From Bacteroides sp. (GTDB lineage: Bacteria; Bacillota; Clostridia; Lachnospirales; Lachnospiraceae), in assembly GCA_023666705.1 (NCBI GenBank), contig JAMPBO010000014.1, positions 1 to 64,000 on the forward strand: a stretch of 64,000 bases of DNA, in the 5' to 3' direction. Shown piece after piece: positions 1 to 8,840 of this stretch; positions within the stretch are counted from its first letter, which is position 1; the number at the start of each line of letters is the position of its first letter. The notes under the pieces were generated by a model that was not told where the DNA came from, did no database searches, and saw nothing but the letters and a program-made list of their open reading frames with translations. Both the position numbers and the translations under genes were made by a program.

Positions 1-97
1 TACAAAACGTAAAAACGAATGTAAGCAATGCCAAAAGGAAAAGACCAAAGGTCATCAAATCCTTAAAATCAAAATTGTTATTATTCTGATTTTTCAT
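1..97 (-). CDS. Putative holin-like toxin (Hol_Tox type), partial
   Basis: The minus-strand reading frame opens with ATG at 97-95 and runs off the window edge after 32 codons. A strong SD (GGGGGTGA) ends four bases upstream of the ATG. The peptide has a short polar asparagine-rich head (MKNQNNNNFDFKD) followed by a hydrophobic segment (LMTFGLFLLALLTFVFTF), the pattern of the small one-helix holin-like toxins common in Firmicutes and often grouped with type I toxin-antitoxin systems. A good promoter lies about 70 bases upstream. The 3' end and any antisense RNA are outside the window or unproven. It could equally be another small membrane peptide. Confidence 0.6.
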   Translation of the reverse strand, partial: MKNQNNNNFDFKDLMTFGLFLLALLTFVFTFC

Positions 98-163
98 AGC
101 ATCACCCCCATTCTGTAAAAAATGAGAGGTCAGCCACCCTGTAACACGATTGTTCCCATAGAC

Positions 164-192
164 ATCATAACATGCTAACAGTTCCTTTACAA
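164..192 (-). promoter_or_regulatory. Promoter for the holin-like toxin gene
   Basis: Read on the minus strand, TTGTAA (192-187) and TATGAT (169-164) are separated by exactly 17 bases, a good SigA-type arrangement. This predicts a leader of about 60 bases before the ATG at 97. Confidence 0.5.
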
Positions 193-479
193 CCATTTTT
201 AACGATTTGCGTTAAGAAGTTTGCGTTTATAGGATTTACATTTCTTTGTAAAAATTATCTAGAAATAATAATTATATATTGAATACAATATACCTGCATT
301 AAGCTATCTGTTAAAAATATAAGTATGGAAATTATGGAAGCACTGTGTTATTATAAGTGTTGGTTTGTGTGTAATGCCACAAAGTGCCAAAAAAATTGGT
401 GTAATAAATGGTGTAAATCAAAAACAAGAAACAAAAATCCTATAAAATAAAGCAAAATCCAAAGGAGATATAAAATAAA
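193..479. other. Intergenic region upstream of ychF, no clear element
   Basis: An A+T-rich stretch between the divergent toxin gene and ychF. Apart from the ychF SD (AAAGGAG, 461-467, 12 bases before the ATG) I see no convincing promoter pair, hairpin or small gene. Several weak -10-like A+T hexamers occur without a matching -35. Confidence 0.4.
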
Positions 480-1577
480 ATGAAACTAGGGATATGTGGG
501 CTCCCGAATGTGGGAAAAAGTACATTATTTAATTCACTTACAAAGGCAGGTGCAGAATCTGCAAATTATCCGTTCTGCACCATAGACCCTAATGTGGGAG
601 TTGTTCCCGTACCTGATAAAAGGCTTGATGTCCTTACCAAGCTGTACAACTCAGCAAAGACTACCCCTGCCGTTATCGAATTTGTGGATATCGCAGGTCT
701 TGTAAAGGGAGCATCAAAGGGCGAAGGTTTAGGCAACCAGTTCCTTTCCAATATAAGGGAGACGGATGCAATCGTTCATGTGGTAAGATGCTTTGAGGAC
801 TCAAACGTAATCCACGTTGACGGAAGTGTTGATCCTATCCGGGATATTGAGACAATCAATCTTGAGCTTATATTTGCTGATCTTGAGGTATTAGACAGAA
901 GAATTGCCAAAACCACAAGAGGGGCAAATAACAATAAGACGCTTGCAAAGGAGCTTGCACTACAAAAAAATGTGAAGGCTCATCTTGAGGAGGGCAAGCT
1001 TGCCATTTCATATGAAACGGATGATGAGGACGAGATAAAATGGCTCAAGGAATATAATCTGCTTACGGGAAAGCCTGTTATATTTGCGGCAAATGTTTCC
1101 GAGGAGGATATCGCGGACGATGGTGCCTCCAATGCGTATGTTCAGAAAGTAAAGGAATATGCAGGAAAATTCGGTAGTGAGGTATTTGCAGTCTGTGCCC
1201 AGATTGAACAGGAAATATCAGAGCTTGACGATGATGAGAAAATGATGTTTTTGGAGGAGCTTGGCGTTTCCGAATCAGGCTTGGACAAGCTGATAAAGGC
1301 AAGCTACTCACTTCTCGGACTGATTAGTTATCTGACGTCAGGCGAGGATGAGACAAGGGCTTGGACAATTACGAAGGGAACAAAAGCACCTCAGGCAGCA
1401 GGAAAAATTCACACGGATTTTGAAAGAGGCTTTATAAAGGCGGAGGTTGTTGCCTTTGATGATCTTATGGAAGCAGGTACCATGCTTACGGCAAAGGAAA
1501 AGGGACTTGTGAGACAGGAAGGCAAGGAATATGTCGTAAAGGATGGCGATGTAATTCTTTTCAAATTTAATGTTTGA
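480..1577 (+). CDS. ychF: YchF/OLA1-type ribosome-associated ATPase
   Basis: A 365-residue OBG-family P-loop protein, the normal family length. The N-terminal G1 motif GLPNVGKST starts at residue 7, and the G3-like motif DIAGLV follows. The specificity motif is ANVSEE, with the NxxE signature in place of NKxD that makes YchF proteins prefer ATP to GTP. A coiled-coil insert lies mid-protein and a TGS domain at the C-terminus (ending KDGDVILFKFNV). In the cell it binds ribosomes and is linked to stress and translation quality control. The start is supported by the SD AAAGGAG. The gene is followed after 14 bases by a short inverted-repeat element and then lgt, so co-transcription with lgt is possible but unproven. 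Confidence 0.95.
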   Translation: MKLGICGLPNVGKSTLFNSLTKAGAESANYPFCTIDPNVGVVPVPDKRLDVLTKLYNSAKTTPAVIEFVDIAGLVKGASKGEGLGNQFLSNIRETDAIVHVVRCFEDSNVIHVDGSVDPIRDIETINLELIFADLEVLDRRIAKTTRGANNNKTLAKELALQKNVKAHLEEGKLAISYETDDEDEIKWLKEYNLLTGKPVIFAANVSEEDIADDGASNAYVQKVKEYAGKFGSEVFAVCAQIEQEISELDDDEKMMFLEELGVSESGLDKLIKASYSLLGLISYLTSGEDETRAWTITKGTKAPQAAGKIHTDFERGFIKAEVVAFDDLMEAGTMLTAKEKGLVRQEGKEYVVKDGDVILFKFNV

Positions 1578-1591
1578 TATGATAGAAATGG

Positions 1592-1654
1592 GCAAAACAT
1601 ACTACTATCAAAATTTAGTTGTACAACAGGCATCTTCAAAAGTAGCAGTTTGCT
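1592..1654. repeat. Short deletion form of the inverted-repeat element
   Basis: A 63-base sequence bounded by GCAAAAC (1592) and GTTTGC (1648-1653). It contains the junction TTAGTTGTACAAC, which looks like the outer arms of the longer elements at 35370 and 62184 joined directly, with the central hairpin and inner arms missing. The right flank (ACAAC...TTCAAAAG...GTTTGC) closely resembles the other copies. It sits between ychF and lgt and ends 39 bases before the lgt start, like the longer copies relative to their downstream genes. Confidence 0.55.
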
Positions 1655-1693
1655 CATTGGTTGTTAGATACATTATAGCAGAGAGGACAAATT

Positions 1694-2620
1694 ATGTATG
1701 ATATAAGATTTCCAAATCTTGGAATTATTTTGAAAAATGTAAAAGACGGTTTTTCCATTTTCGGCTTCGAAATCAAATTTTATGGAATCATCATTGCACT
1801 TGGATTTTTGTTTGCATATATATTGGTGTCCGGGGAGGCAAAGCGGACAGGTCAAAATGATGAACTGTATCTGGATTATATCCTTTGGCTTATTATACCA
1901 TCCATAATTGGTGCGAGAATTTACTATATCATATTTAGCTGGAATGATTATTTTCAGGCAGGAAAAGGCTTTAAACAGACGTTCATTGACGTGATAAACA
2001 TCAGGCAGGGCGGACTTGCCATATATGGTGGCATTATTGCGGGTGTAATTGTTACGGTTCTCTTTGCAAAAAAGAAGAAGGTAAAATTCTCCCTTATGGC
2101 GGATACAATCTGTATCGGTCTTTTGGTTGGACAGATTATGGGAAGATGGGGGAACTTCTTTAACAGGGAAGCATTCGGGGAATATACGGATTCCCTTTTT
2201 GCAATGCAGATTCCAGTGAATTATTTTAGTGCAGGTTCATCCTTGAACGGACTTGTAAATGCAGGAGTCATAACACAAAAGATGGCTGAAAATGTGGTGT
2301 CAATAGATGGAATGAGCTGGATAAGCGTTCATCCGACCTTTCTTTATGAATCACTGTGGAATTTAGTACTGCTCATATTTATTATGGTTTACCGCAGGCA
2401 CAAAAAGTTTGATGGAGAGCTGTTTCTTCTGTATCTTTGGGGATATGGACTTGGCAGGGTATGGATAGAGGGCTTAAGAACGGATTCCCTCCTTGTACCG
2501 GGATTAAATGTAAGAGTATCCCAGCTTCTCGCAGCAGTGTGTGTCTTGATGGCATCGGTAATATTAGTAAAGAAGCGTGTTGATTACGTGAAAACCATGA
2601 CCTCGGAGAGCACGGAATAA
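1694..2620 (+). CDS. lgt: Prolipoprotein diacylglyceryl transferase
   Basis: A 308-residue polytopic membrane protein that transfers diacylglycerol from phosphatidylglycerol to the lipobox cysteine of prolipoproteins, the first step of lipoprotein maturation. Visible signatures are a GGLAIYGG loop (the HGGL-type motif, here with Gln before the glycines), the Lgt signature GRWGNFFNREAFG around residues 153-165, and the C-terminal YLWGYGLGRVWIEGLR block. About seven hydrophobic segments are evident. The ATG at 1694 follows an AGAGAGGAC SD. A hairpin with a long U run follows the gene, so it probably ends the ychF-lgt unit before the mraZ operon. Confidence 0.95.
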   Translation: MYDIRFPNLGIILKNVKDGFSIFGFEIKFYGIIIALGFLFAYILVSGEAKRTGQNDELYLDYILWLIIPSIIGARIYYIIFSWNDYFQAGKGFKQTFIDVINIRQGGLAIYGGIIAGVIVTVLFAKKKKVKFSLMADTICIGLLVGQIMGRWGNFFNREAFGEYTDSLFAMQIPVNYFSAGSSLNGLVNAGVITQKMAENVVSIDGMSWISVHPTFLYESLWNLVLLIFIMVYRRHKKFDGELFLLYLWGYGLGRVWIEGLRTDSLLVPGLNVRVSQLLAAVCVLMASVILVKKRVDYVKTMTSESTE

Positions 2621-2743
2621 TGGCAGCTCACACCTTTCTTATCGCTTCTGAAAAAACAAAGTGGAGGTAGAATAACAACCCTTTTTGTACAAAATATACA
2701 AAAACAAAACATTTGTTTTGTGACATATTTAAGCTGATATAAG

Positions 2744-2781
2744 AAAAGAATTGCGATTTCCCTATTGCAATTCTTTTTTTT
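2744..2781 (+). terminator. Rho-independent terminator after lgt
   Basis: The 11-base arms 2744-2754 (AAAAGAATTGC) and 2767-2777 (GCAATTCTTTT) pair around a 12-base loop, and the T run extends to 2781. It separates lgt from the MraZ-box region. Confidence 0.7.
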
Positions 2782-2798
2782 CTGTAATAAAATGAGTG

Positions 2799-2836
2799 AA
2801 GTGGATGTGAAGTGGTAATAAAGTGTAGTATAGTGG
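2799..2836 (+). promoter_or_regulatory. MraZ box: operator of the dcw cluster
   Basis: Four direct repeats of the form (A/T)AGTG(G/T) start at 2799, 2810, 2821 and 2831, i.e. spaced 11, 11 and 10 bases. Evenly phased GTG-containing repeats upstream of mraZ are the known binding site of the MraZ ring, which autoregulates the dcw operon. The core promoter could not be resolved: TATAGT (2829) and CATAAT (2842) are possible -10 hexamers without a good -35. Confidence 0.7.
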
Positions 2837-2904
2837 AGTTACATAATACATCTACAGTATACCTCGGGAAGACGTTCTCATAGGTAGAAAGGAAAAAGCG
2901 GAAG

Positions 2905-3348
2905 ATGACAAAGGGCATGAAGGGCCAATCGAATCATAATCTGGATGCAAAGGGCAGATTAATTATACCGGCGAGACTCAGGGATGGTCTTGGCGATAAT
3001 TTTGTGCTTTGTAAGGGAATGGATCATAACATCTATGCATATCCGGACAGCGAGTGGGAAGCCTTTTCAGAAAAGTTAAATGCCCTGCCTATCTCTGACG
3101 TAAACGCCCGTAGGTTTAAAAGCTTCTTTCAGGGGTCTGCGATTGACTGTGAGGTTGACGGACAATTTAGAATCGTCATTCCACAGACACTTCGGACATG
3201 GGCGAATATAGAGAAAGAAGTCGTTTTGGTAGGAAACGGTTCCATAGCTGAAGTATGGGACAAGGATTCATGGGAGAAGTATAACGATGTTGACGAGATG
3301 GATATTAATGAGATATCCATGGATGTAAGCTCAAAATATGGAATATAG
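2905..3348 (+). CDS. mraZ: Transcriptional regulator MraZ
   Basis: A 147-residue protein with two SpoVT/AbrB-like half-domains, each with the expected core (DAKGRLIIPARLRDG near residue 14 and DGQFRIVIPQTLRTW near residue 86). MraZ forms ring oligomers that bind the repeats upstream of its own gene and tune expression of division and cell-wall genes. The start is uncertain: ATG at 2905 (used here) or ATG at 2920, which gives the more typical family N-terminus MKGQSNHNLDAKG. Neither has an ideally spaced SD. It is the first gene of the dcw run and rsmH follows after 10 bases. Confidence 0.93.
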   Translation: MTKGMKGQSNHNLDAKGRLIIPARLRDGLGDNFVLCKGMDHNIYAYPDSEWEAFSEKLNALPISDVNARRFKSFFQGSAIDCEVDGQFRIVIPQTLRTWANIEKEVVLVGNGSIAEVWDKDSWEKYNDVDEMDINEISMDVSSKYGI

Positions 3349-3358
3349 GAGATAATGA

Positions 3359-4315
3359 ATGGAGTTCAAGCACATATCGGTTCTCCTGAATGAAACAATA
3401 GAGAGCTTAAATATAAAACCAGATGGAATCTATGTGGATGGAACCTTAGGCGGTGGGGGACATTCTTTGGAAATTTGCAGGCGTCTTGGCGATAAGGGGA
3501 GATTAATCGGATTGGATCAGGATATGGACGCAATAGCCGCTGCAACAAAAAGGCTTGCTAACTACATGGACAAGGTAACAATTGTTCATCGTAATTATCA
3601 GGATATAGACTCCGTATTAAAAGGACTGTCCATTGGCGGTGTCGATGGTATAGTCCTTGACCTCGGAGTATCTTCTTATCAGCTTGATAATGTTGAGAGG
3701 GGATTTACTTACAAGGAAGATACGCCGCTTGATATGCGTATGGATCAAAGCATGGGCATGACTGCAAGAGATATAGTCAACGATTACCCGGAAATGGAAC
3801 TGTTCAGAGTGATACGGGATTATGGGGAGGATGGCTTCGCCAAAAATATTGCGAAGCATATTGTGAGTGCAAGACAGGACAAGCCCATAGAGACAACAGG
3901 CGAGTTAAACGAAATAATTAAGGCTGCCATTCCTGCCAGAGTAAGGCAGGGAACAGGACATCCGTCCAAGAAAACATTTCAGGCTATCAGGATTGAACTA
4001 AATCACGAGTTAGATGTTTTGGAAAATTCCATAGATAAAATGATAGAGCTCCTGAATCCGGGAGGACGACTTACGATTATAACATTTCATTCTCTTGAGG
4101 ACAGAATTGTAAAAAATATATTCAGAAGAAACATGAACCCGTGTACATGTCCGCCGGATTTTCCGGTGTGCATATGCGGTAAGGTTTCAAAAGGAACGAT
4201 TGTCACAAGAAAACCGATTGTGCCCGGGCAGGAGGAGCTTAGTGCAAACAAAAGAGCAAAGAGCTCGAAGCTCAGGGTATTTGAGAAAGTTTCGGGAAAG
4301 GAGACGACAACATGA
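3359..4315 (+). CDS. rsmH: 16S rRNA m4C1402 methyltransferase RsmH (MraW)
   Basis: A 318-residue SAM-dependent methyltransferase that methylates N4 of cytidine 1402 in the 16S rRNA P-site region. Signatures are the SAM-binding GTLGGGGHS loop, the [10 protein letters not shown] block, the [19 protein letters not shown] segment, and the [10 protein letters not shown] motif. Length is normal. The SD GGAGAT lies just before the ATG, and the stop overlaps the ftsL start by four bases (ATGA), indicating translational coupling. Its position between mraZ and ftsL is the conserved dcw order. Confidence 0.96.
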   Translation: MEFKHISVLLNETIESLNIKPDGIYVDGTLGGGGHSLEICRRLGDKGRLIGLDQDMDAIAAATKRLANYMDKVTIVHRNYQDIDSVLKGLSIGGVDGIVLDLGVSSYQLDNVERGFTYKEDTPLDMRMDQSMGMTARDIVNDYPEMELFRVIRDYGEDGFAKNIAKHIVSARQDKPIETTGELNEIIKAAIPARVRQGTGHPSKKTFQAIRIELNHELDVLENSIDKMIELLNPGGRLTIITFHSLEDRIVKNIFRRNMNPCTCPPDFPVCICGKVSKGTIVTRKPIVPGQEELSANKRAKSSKLRVFEKVSGKETTT

Positions 4316-4803
4316 GTGATAGAATCAAAAGCATGTACTACATAGAGGGCAGTGCCGTAAGAAAGGTGGAAGCAGTACCAGAAAGACATAAGAGACCTGC
4401 GACTCCTGAAAAAGAGAAAAGAAGAGGCGGGATAAAGAAAAACAGACAGGGTATTCCTGCGTCACTTGACAGGGCACTTGCGTTTGATCTCAAGTATACA
4501 ATATTTGTGGTATCTGCTGTATTTATTATGATAGCAGCGTGCACGACAATGCTTTTTATGGAGTCGAGGGTAAAGGAACAGAAGGACAACATAAACAGCT
4601 TGGAGGCACAGCTTGAGACAATGCAGGCTGACAATGCCGCATATAAGGCAAGTGTGGACAGCATGTACACGCTGGATGATATATATGATGTTGCTACCAA
4701 TGAGCTTGGAATGGTATATGCGAGAAGTGGTCAGATTGTATATTACGAGGGTGCCAGTGAGGACTATGTAAAACAGTATCAGGATGTTCCTGAGGCGAAT
4801 TAA
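4312..4803 (+). CDS. ftsL: FtsL/DivIC-like septum protein
   Basis: A 163-residue bitopic protein. A basic cytoplasmic N-terminus of about 60 residues leads into one membrane helix ([21 protein letters not shown], about residues 63-83), and then an extracytoplasmic coiled coil ([17 protein letters not shown] and onward). FtsL-type proteins join DivIC/FtsB and DivIB/FtsQ to recruit and activate the septal synthase. Family members diverge strongly, so the assignment rests on topology, size and its place between rsmH and the first class B PBP. The unusually long N-terminal tail is typical of Lachnospiraceae-type FtsL proteins. Confidence 0.75.
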   Translation: MSDRIKSMYYIEGSAVRKVEAVPERHKRPATPEKEKRRGGIKKNRQGIPASLDRALAFDLKYTIFVVSAVFIMIAACTTMLFMESRVKEQKDNINSLEAQLETMQADNAAYKASVDSMYTLDDIYDVATNELGMVYARSGQIVYYEGASEDYVKQYQDVPEAN

Positions 4804-4844
4804 CCTTGGGAAATTTGGCGTTTCGAAAATAAGGTGGAATTGCT

Positions 4845-6947
4845 TTGGAAAAGAAAAGGAAAAAAAGAAGAAAATTTCTGTCAAGGATGAAGAAAAGACT
4901 GTTGATTGCAGTCGGAGCATTTCTTGCTGTGTTTGCTGTTCTTGTATTCAGACTTATTTATCTGAATATAAACGAGGGTGCAACGTATGAGCAAAAGGTG
5001 CTTGCACAGCAGGGGTACACCAGTACAGTGATACCATACAGACGCGGTGATATTGTCGATACAAACGGGACTGTGCTTGCCACAACCAAAAAGGTATACA
5101 ATCTCATCCTTGAACCAAAAAACATTTTGAATCCGATAAATAAAAAATCGACTGACATTACGAAAAGTGCACTTAAGGAATATTTTCAAATGTCGGATGA
5201 TGAAATAAACAAACTTCTTAAAAATGAAAACTCCTATTATGAGATAGCGAAAAAAAAACTGGAGTATGATGTTGTCAAGCCCTTTGAAGATTATAAAAAA
5301 ACGGATGAGGGAAAGCTTGTAACAGGGGTTTATTTTGAGGAGGAATATGTAAGGGTATATCCGAATCATGAACTTGCCTGCCATCTTCTTGGCTTTACGG
5401 TAAGTGGAAATGTGGGGATGTATGGAATAGAACAAAATTACAACAGCTACTTAAATGGAAGCAACGGCAGGGAATATTCTTACTTGAATGATGATTACAG
5501 TATGACAAATACGGTGGAACCGGCAGTGAACGGATACAATCTTGTCACAAGCATAGATGCAAAACTGCAGTCATTGGTCCAGGAAAATGTAGACGAATTC
5601 ATGGCAGGAGAGGAAAGTGCAAAAAATGTTTCGGTTCTTATTATGGACCCGCAAACCTGCAATGTGCTTGCACTTTACAACTCACATACCTTTGATCCGA
5701 ATGATGCCTACGATTTGGAAGCAACCAGATACCAGTTTCCTGAAATGTCGGATGAAGAGTTTAAGGAATATATGAAAAATGCGTCGGATGAGGAGACGGT
5801 GAGTGCACTGAACAAGCTTTGGAGAAATTTTGCAATCAGTGATGTTTATGAGCCGGGCTCCACGTACAAGGCGTTTACAGTCGCAGGTGCACTTGAGGAA
5901 AATGTGATAAACAGCAATGATACATTTCTCTGTGATGGAGGAGAGCAAAAGGATATCTATTATGTACAATGCTGGTATCACGCAGGACACGGAACAGAGT
6001 CCATCGCCCAGGCACTTGAAAATTCATGCAATGATGCACTGATGCAGATAGCTGCGAGGGAAGGGGCTACAAACTTTGATAAATATCAGGTGAGATTTGG
6101 ATTTGGGCAAATGACAAATCTTGACATTCCGGGAGAGCCTGACGCAGACTCCTTTGCTACGGTTATATATCACAAGGACAGATTAAATGAGGTTGAGCTT
6201 GCGACATCCTCCTTTGGACAGGGATTATGTGTATCCATGATACAGCTTGGAACAGCGTTTTGTTCGCTGATAAACGGCGGTTATTATTACGAGCCGAGTA
6301 TCGTACAAAGAATCGAAGATGAAAAAGGAAATATAATTGATAACAAGGAAAATGTTCTTGTAAGAAGAACCATATCAGAGGAAACCTCGGCGACGATGCG
6401 GGATATCCTGTTTAAGGTTATTGATCAGGGTACAGGTGAGCAGGCAAGTGTTGAGGGATATGAGGTCGGCGGAAAAAGTGGTACGGCGGAGAAGCTTCCA
6501 CGAGGTAATGGTAAATATATACTTTCCTTTATTGGCTTTGCACCGATTGACAATCCACAGGTGATGTTATATGTGGTTGTAGATGAACCGGGAGAGCAGT
6601 CTTACAGCCTTGCGGCAAAGAATTTGTTCCGCGACATAGCTGAGGATATATTTCCTTACATGAATATCTATAAGTTGAATGATAATTATAATTTAGATTT
6701 GACCACTACAACCAATGAGGTTGTTGACTCTATATATGGAAATGTTATTCCTGAAAATGATATTGCAGGCGGTGAAAATCCATACGGTGACACTGGAGAA
6801 GCTGCAGGTGAACCGTCTGAAAATGGGGAGGGAAATACGGAAGAAGGAAGCACGGAGGAGGGAAGTGCTGAAGCAGCCTCCGAAGATGACACAGAGGAAA
6901 ACACGGAAGAAAATACCGAAGAAAGTACATCAGAGCCAACAGAATAA
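4845..6947 (+). CDS. Class B penicillin-binding protein (FtsI/PbpB family)
   Basis: A 700-residue septal transpeptidase that cross-links stem peptides. A basic N-terminus and one membrane anchor (about residues 18-40) precede the dimerisation domain. The transpeptidase domain has all three active-site motifs: S339-TYK, S394-CN and K544-SGT. The last ~65 residues form an acidic Glu/Ser/Thr/Gly-rich tail and there is no PASTA domain. The start is TTG at 4845, chosen because AAGGTGG lies at 4831-4837 and the preceding in-frame sequence does not look like protein. It is followed by a second, shorter paralogue, the pbpB-spoVD arrangement known in Bacillus. Which of the two serves vegetative division cannot be told from sequence. 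Confidence 0.9.
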   Translation: MEKKRKKRRKFLSRMKKRLLIAVGAFLAVFAVLVFRLIYLNINEGATYEQKVLAQQGYTSTVIPYRRGDIVDTNGTVLATTKKVYNLILEPKNILNPINKKSTDITKSALKEYFQMSDDEINKLLKNENSYYEIAKKKLEYDVVKPFEDYKKTDEGKLVTGVYFEEEYVRVYPNHELACHLLGFTVSGNVGMYGIEQNYNSYLNGSNGREYSYLNDDYSMTNTVEPAVNGYNLVTSIDAKLQSLVQENVDEFMAGEESAKNVSVLIMDPQTCNVLALYNSHTFDPNDAYDLEATRYQFPEMSDEEFKEYMKNASDEETVSALNKLWRNFAISDVYEPGSTYKAFTVAGALEENVINSNDTFLCDGGEQKDIYYVQCWYHAGHGTESIAQALENSCNDALMQIAAREGATNFDKYQVRFGFGQMTNLDIPGEPDADSFATVIYHKDRLNEVELATSSFGQGLCVSMIQLGTAFCSLINGGYYYEPSIVQRIEDEKGNIIDNKENVLVRRTISEETSATMRDILFKVIDQGTGEQASVEGYEVGGKSGTAEKLPRGNGKYILSFIGFAPIDNPQVMLYVVVDEPGEQSYSLAAKNLFRDIAEDIFPYMNIYKLNDNYNLDLTTTTNEVVDSIYGNVIPENDIAGGENPYGDTGEAAGEPSENGEGNTEEGSTEEGSAEAASEDDTEENTEENTEESTSEPTE

Positions 6948-7021
6948 TGCGTTACATGTTATACAATCCGAACATTTTAAATACAATGAAGTAATGCTGT
7001 AAATAAAATGGAAGATGAAAA

Positions 7022-8806
7022 ATGTCGGACAACAAATCAAATCTGTTTGTTGTGCATAATATGCACAGACTAAGCTTCTTTATCGGCTTCGTTATATTGT
7101 TTTCGCTGGTAGTTGTAGCCAGATTGACCAATATAATGGTGCTGGAATCAGAAAAGTATGCGGGACTTGCAACTGCCATTCAGGAGCGGGAGCGAAGCAT
7201 TAAGGCAAGACGGGGACTGATATATGACAGAAACGGTATATGTCTCGCAAGTAATAAGCCGGTATGCTCCATATCGGTGATACACAGCCAGATAACGGAT
7301 GCAGAATCCGTGATAAAAGCATTATCCGAAAAGCTTGGCATGGATGAGGCAGAAATAAGAAAAAAGGTTGAAAAAGTATCCTCCAGAGAAAAAATAAAAA
7401 GCAACGTGGATAAGGAGCTTGCCGACGAGATTAGGGAAATGAATCTTGCAGGCGTAAAGGTGGATGATGACTATAAAAGATACTATCCGTATGAAACCCT
7501 TGCTTCCAAGGTGATAGGCTTTACAGGAGCAGATAATCAGGGAATTGTTGGAATAGAGGTATGGTACGACGAGGTGCTTGCGGGAACAAACGGAAGCATA
7601 AATACGTTGACCGATGCAAAGGGAATCGAAGTAGAAAACAAGGCGAAAAACAGGGTTGAGCCGATACCCGGCAACAATCTTGTTCTCACATTAGATGTGA
7701 ATATACAGAGCTATGCAGAATCAAAGGCGATGGAGGTGCTCCAGAAAAAATCTGCAAAAAGAGTGTGCATTATCGTTATGAATCCTCAAAATGGGGAAAT
7801 ATATGCACTGGCGGATGTACCGGAGTACAACCTGAACAAGCCTTTTGAACTGAATACGGAAAACGATGCCGAAACAGGAAGCACACAGGATAAGCTGAAT
7901 AAAATGTGGAGATGCTTTTGTATCAGTGATACCTATGAGCCGGGCTCGGCATTCAAGATTGTTACGGCAGCGGCAGCCCTTGAGGAAAATGTTGTTACCG
8001 AAAATGACAGTTTTTACTGTCCGGGCTACAGGGTGGTTGATGACCGGAGAATCAGATGTCATAAGGTATCGGGACACGGACAGGAAACCTTCAAGGAGGG
8101 AATTATGAATTCCTGCAATCCTGTCTTTATGGATGTTGGTGCAAGGCTGGGTGCAACAAATTTTTACAAGCACCTTAAGGCACTTGGGCTATTTGAGAAA
8201 ACGGGAGTGGATTTGCCGGGGGAGGCGGTCTCCATATTCCACAAGGAGGAAAATGTCAAAATGGTAGACATGGCTGTCATGTCCTTTGGACAATCGTTTC
8301 AGATCACACCCTTACAGTTAATCAGGGCGGTATCGGCAGTAATAAATGGGGGAACACTTGTAACACCTCATTTTGGACTATATATTACAGATGAAAACAA
8401 CAACATTATTGAAAAGCTCACTTATGAAGAGAAGGAAAATGCCATAAGTGAGGAAACTTCAGAAAAAATGAAATATCTTTTGGATGCCGTTGTTTCGGAG
8501 GGGACAGGCGGAAAGGCATATGTGGAAGGCTACAAGATAGGCGGCAAAACGGCGACAAGCCAAAAGCTGCCAAGAGGAAATGGAAAATACATCGCTTCCT
8601 TTGTGGGCTTTGCACCGTCGGACAATCCACAGGTATTGACACTCGTGCTGATTGATGAACCTGAAGGCGTATACTATGGCGGAACAATCGCAGCACCGGT
8701 TGCAGGTGAGGTGTTCCGGAATATATTACCGTACCTGGGCTTTGAAAAAAGCGTCGTGGAGGAGGAAAAGAAAAATACAGATGTATTTATTGATACAGTG
8801 TATTAA
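7022..8806 (+). CDS. Second class B PBP (SpoVD/FtsI family) with altered KTG motif
   Basis: A 594-residue paralogue of the preceding protein: one N-terminal membrane helix (about residues 17-38), dimerisation domain and transpeptidase domain. The nucleophile motif S309-AFK and S364-CN are intact, but the third motif reads K509-T-A-T instead of KTGT or KSGT. There is no PASTA domain, unlike Bacillus SpoVD. By position (second of two tandem PBPs, directly before mraY) it corresponds to spoVD, which acts in spore cortex synthesis. Start ATG at 7022 has GGAAGATG upstream. The KTA variant may change beta-lactam and substrate binding; I cannot say it inactivates the enzyme. Confidence 0.88.
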   Translation: MSDNKSNLFVVHNMHRLSFFIGFVILFSLVVVARLTNIMVLESEKYAGLATAIQERERSIKARRGLIYDRNGICLASNKPVCSISVIHSQITDAESVIKALSEKLGMDEAEIRKKVEKVSSREKIKSNVDKELADEIREMNLAGVKVDDDYKRYYPYETLASKVIGFTGADNQGIVGIEVWYDEVLAGTNGSINTLTDAKGIEVENKAKNRVEPIPGNNLVLTLDVNIQSYAESKAMEVLQKKSAKRVCIIVMNPQNGEIYALADVPEYNLNKPFELNTENDAETGSTQDKLNKMWRCFCISDTYEPGSAFKIVTAAAALEENVVTENDSFYCPGYRVVDDRRIRCHKVSGHGQETFKEGIMNSCNPVFMDVGARLGATNFYKHLKALGLFEKTGVDLPGEAVSIFHKEENVKMVDMAVMSFGQSFQITPLQLIRAVSAVINGGTLVTPHFGLYITDENNNIIEKLTYEEKENAISEETSEKMKYLLDAVVSEGTGGKAYVEGYKIGGKTATSQKLPRGNGKYIASFVGFAPSDNPQVLTLVLIDEPEGVYYGGTIAAPVAGEVFRNILPYLGFEKSVVEEEKKNTDVFIDTVY

Positions 8807-8840
8807 ATATAAACCGCAGCATCAGACTGAATTTGGAATG

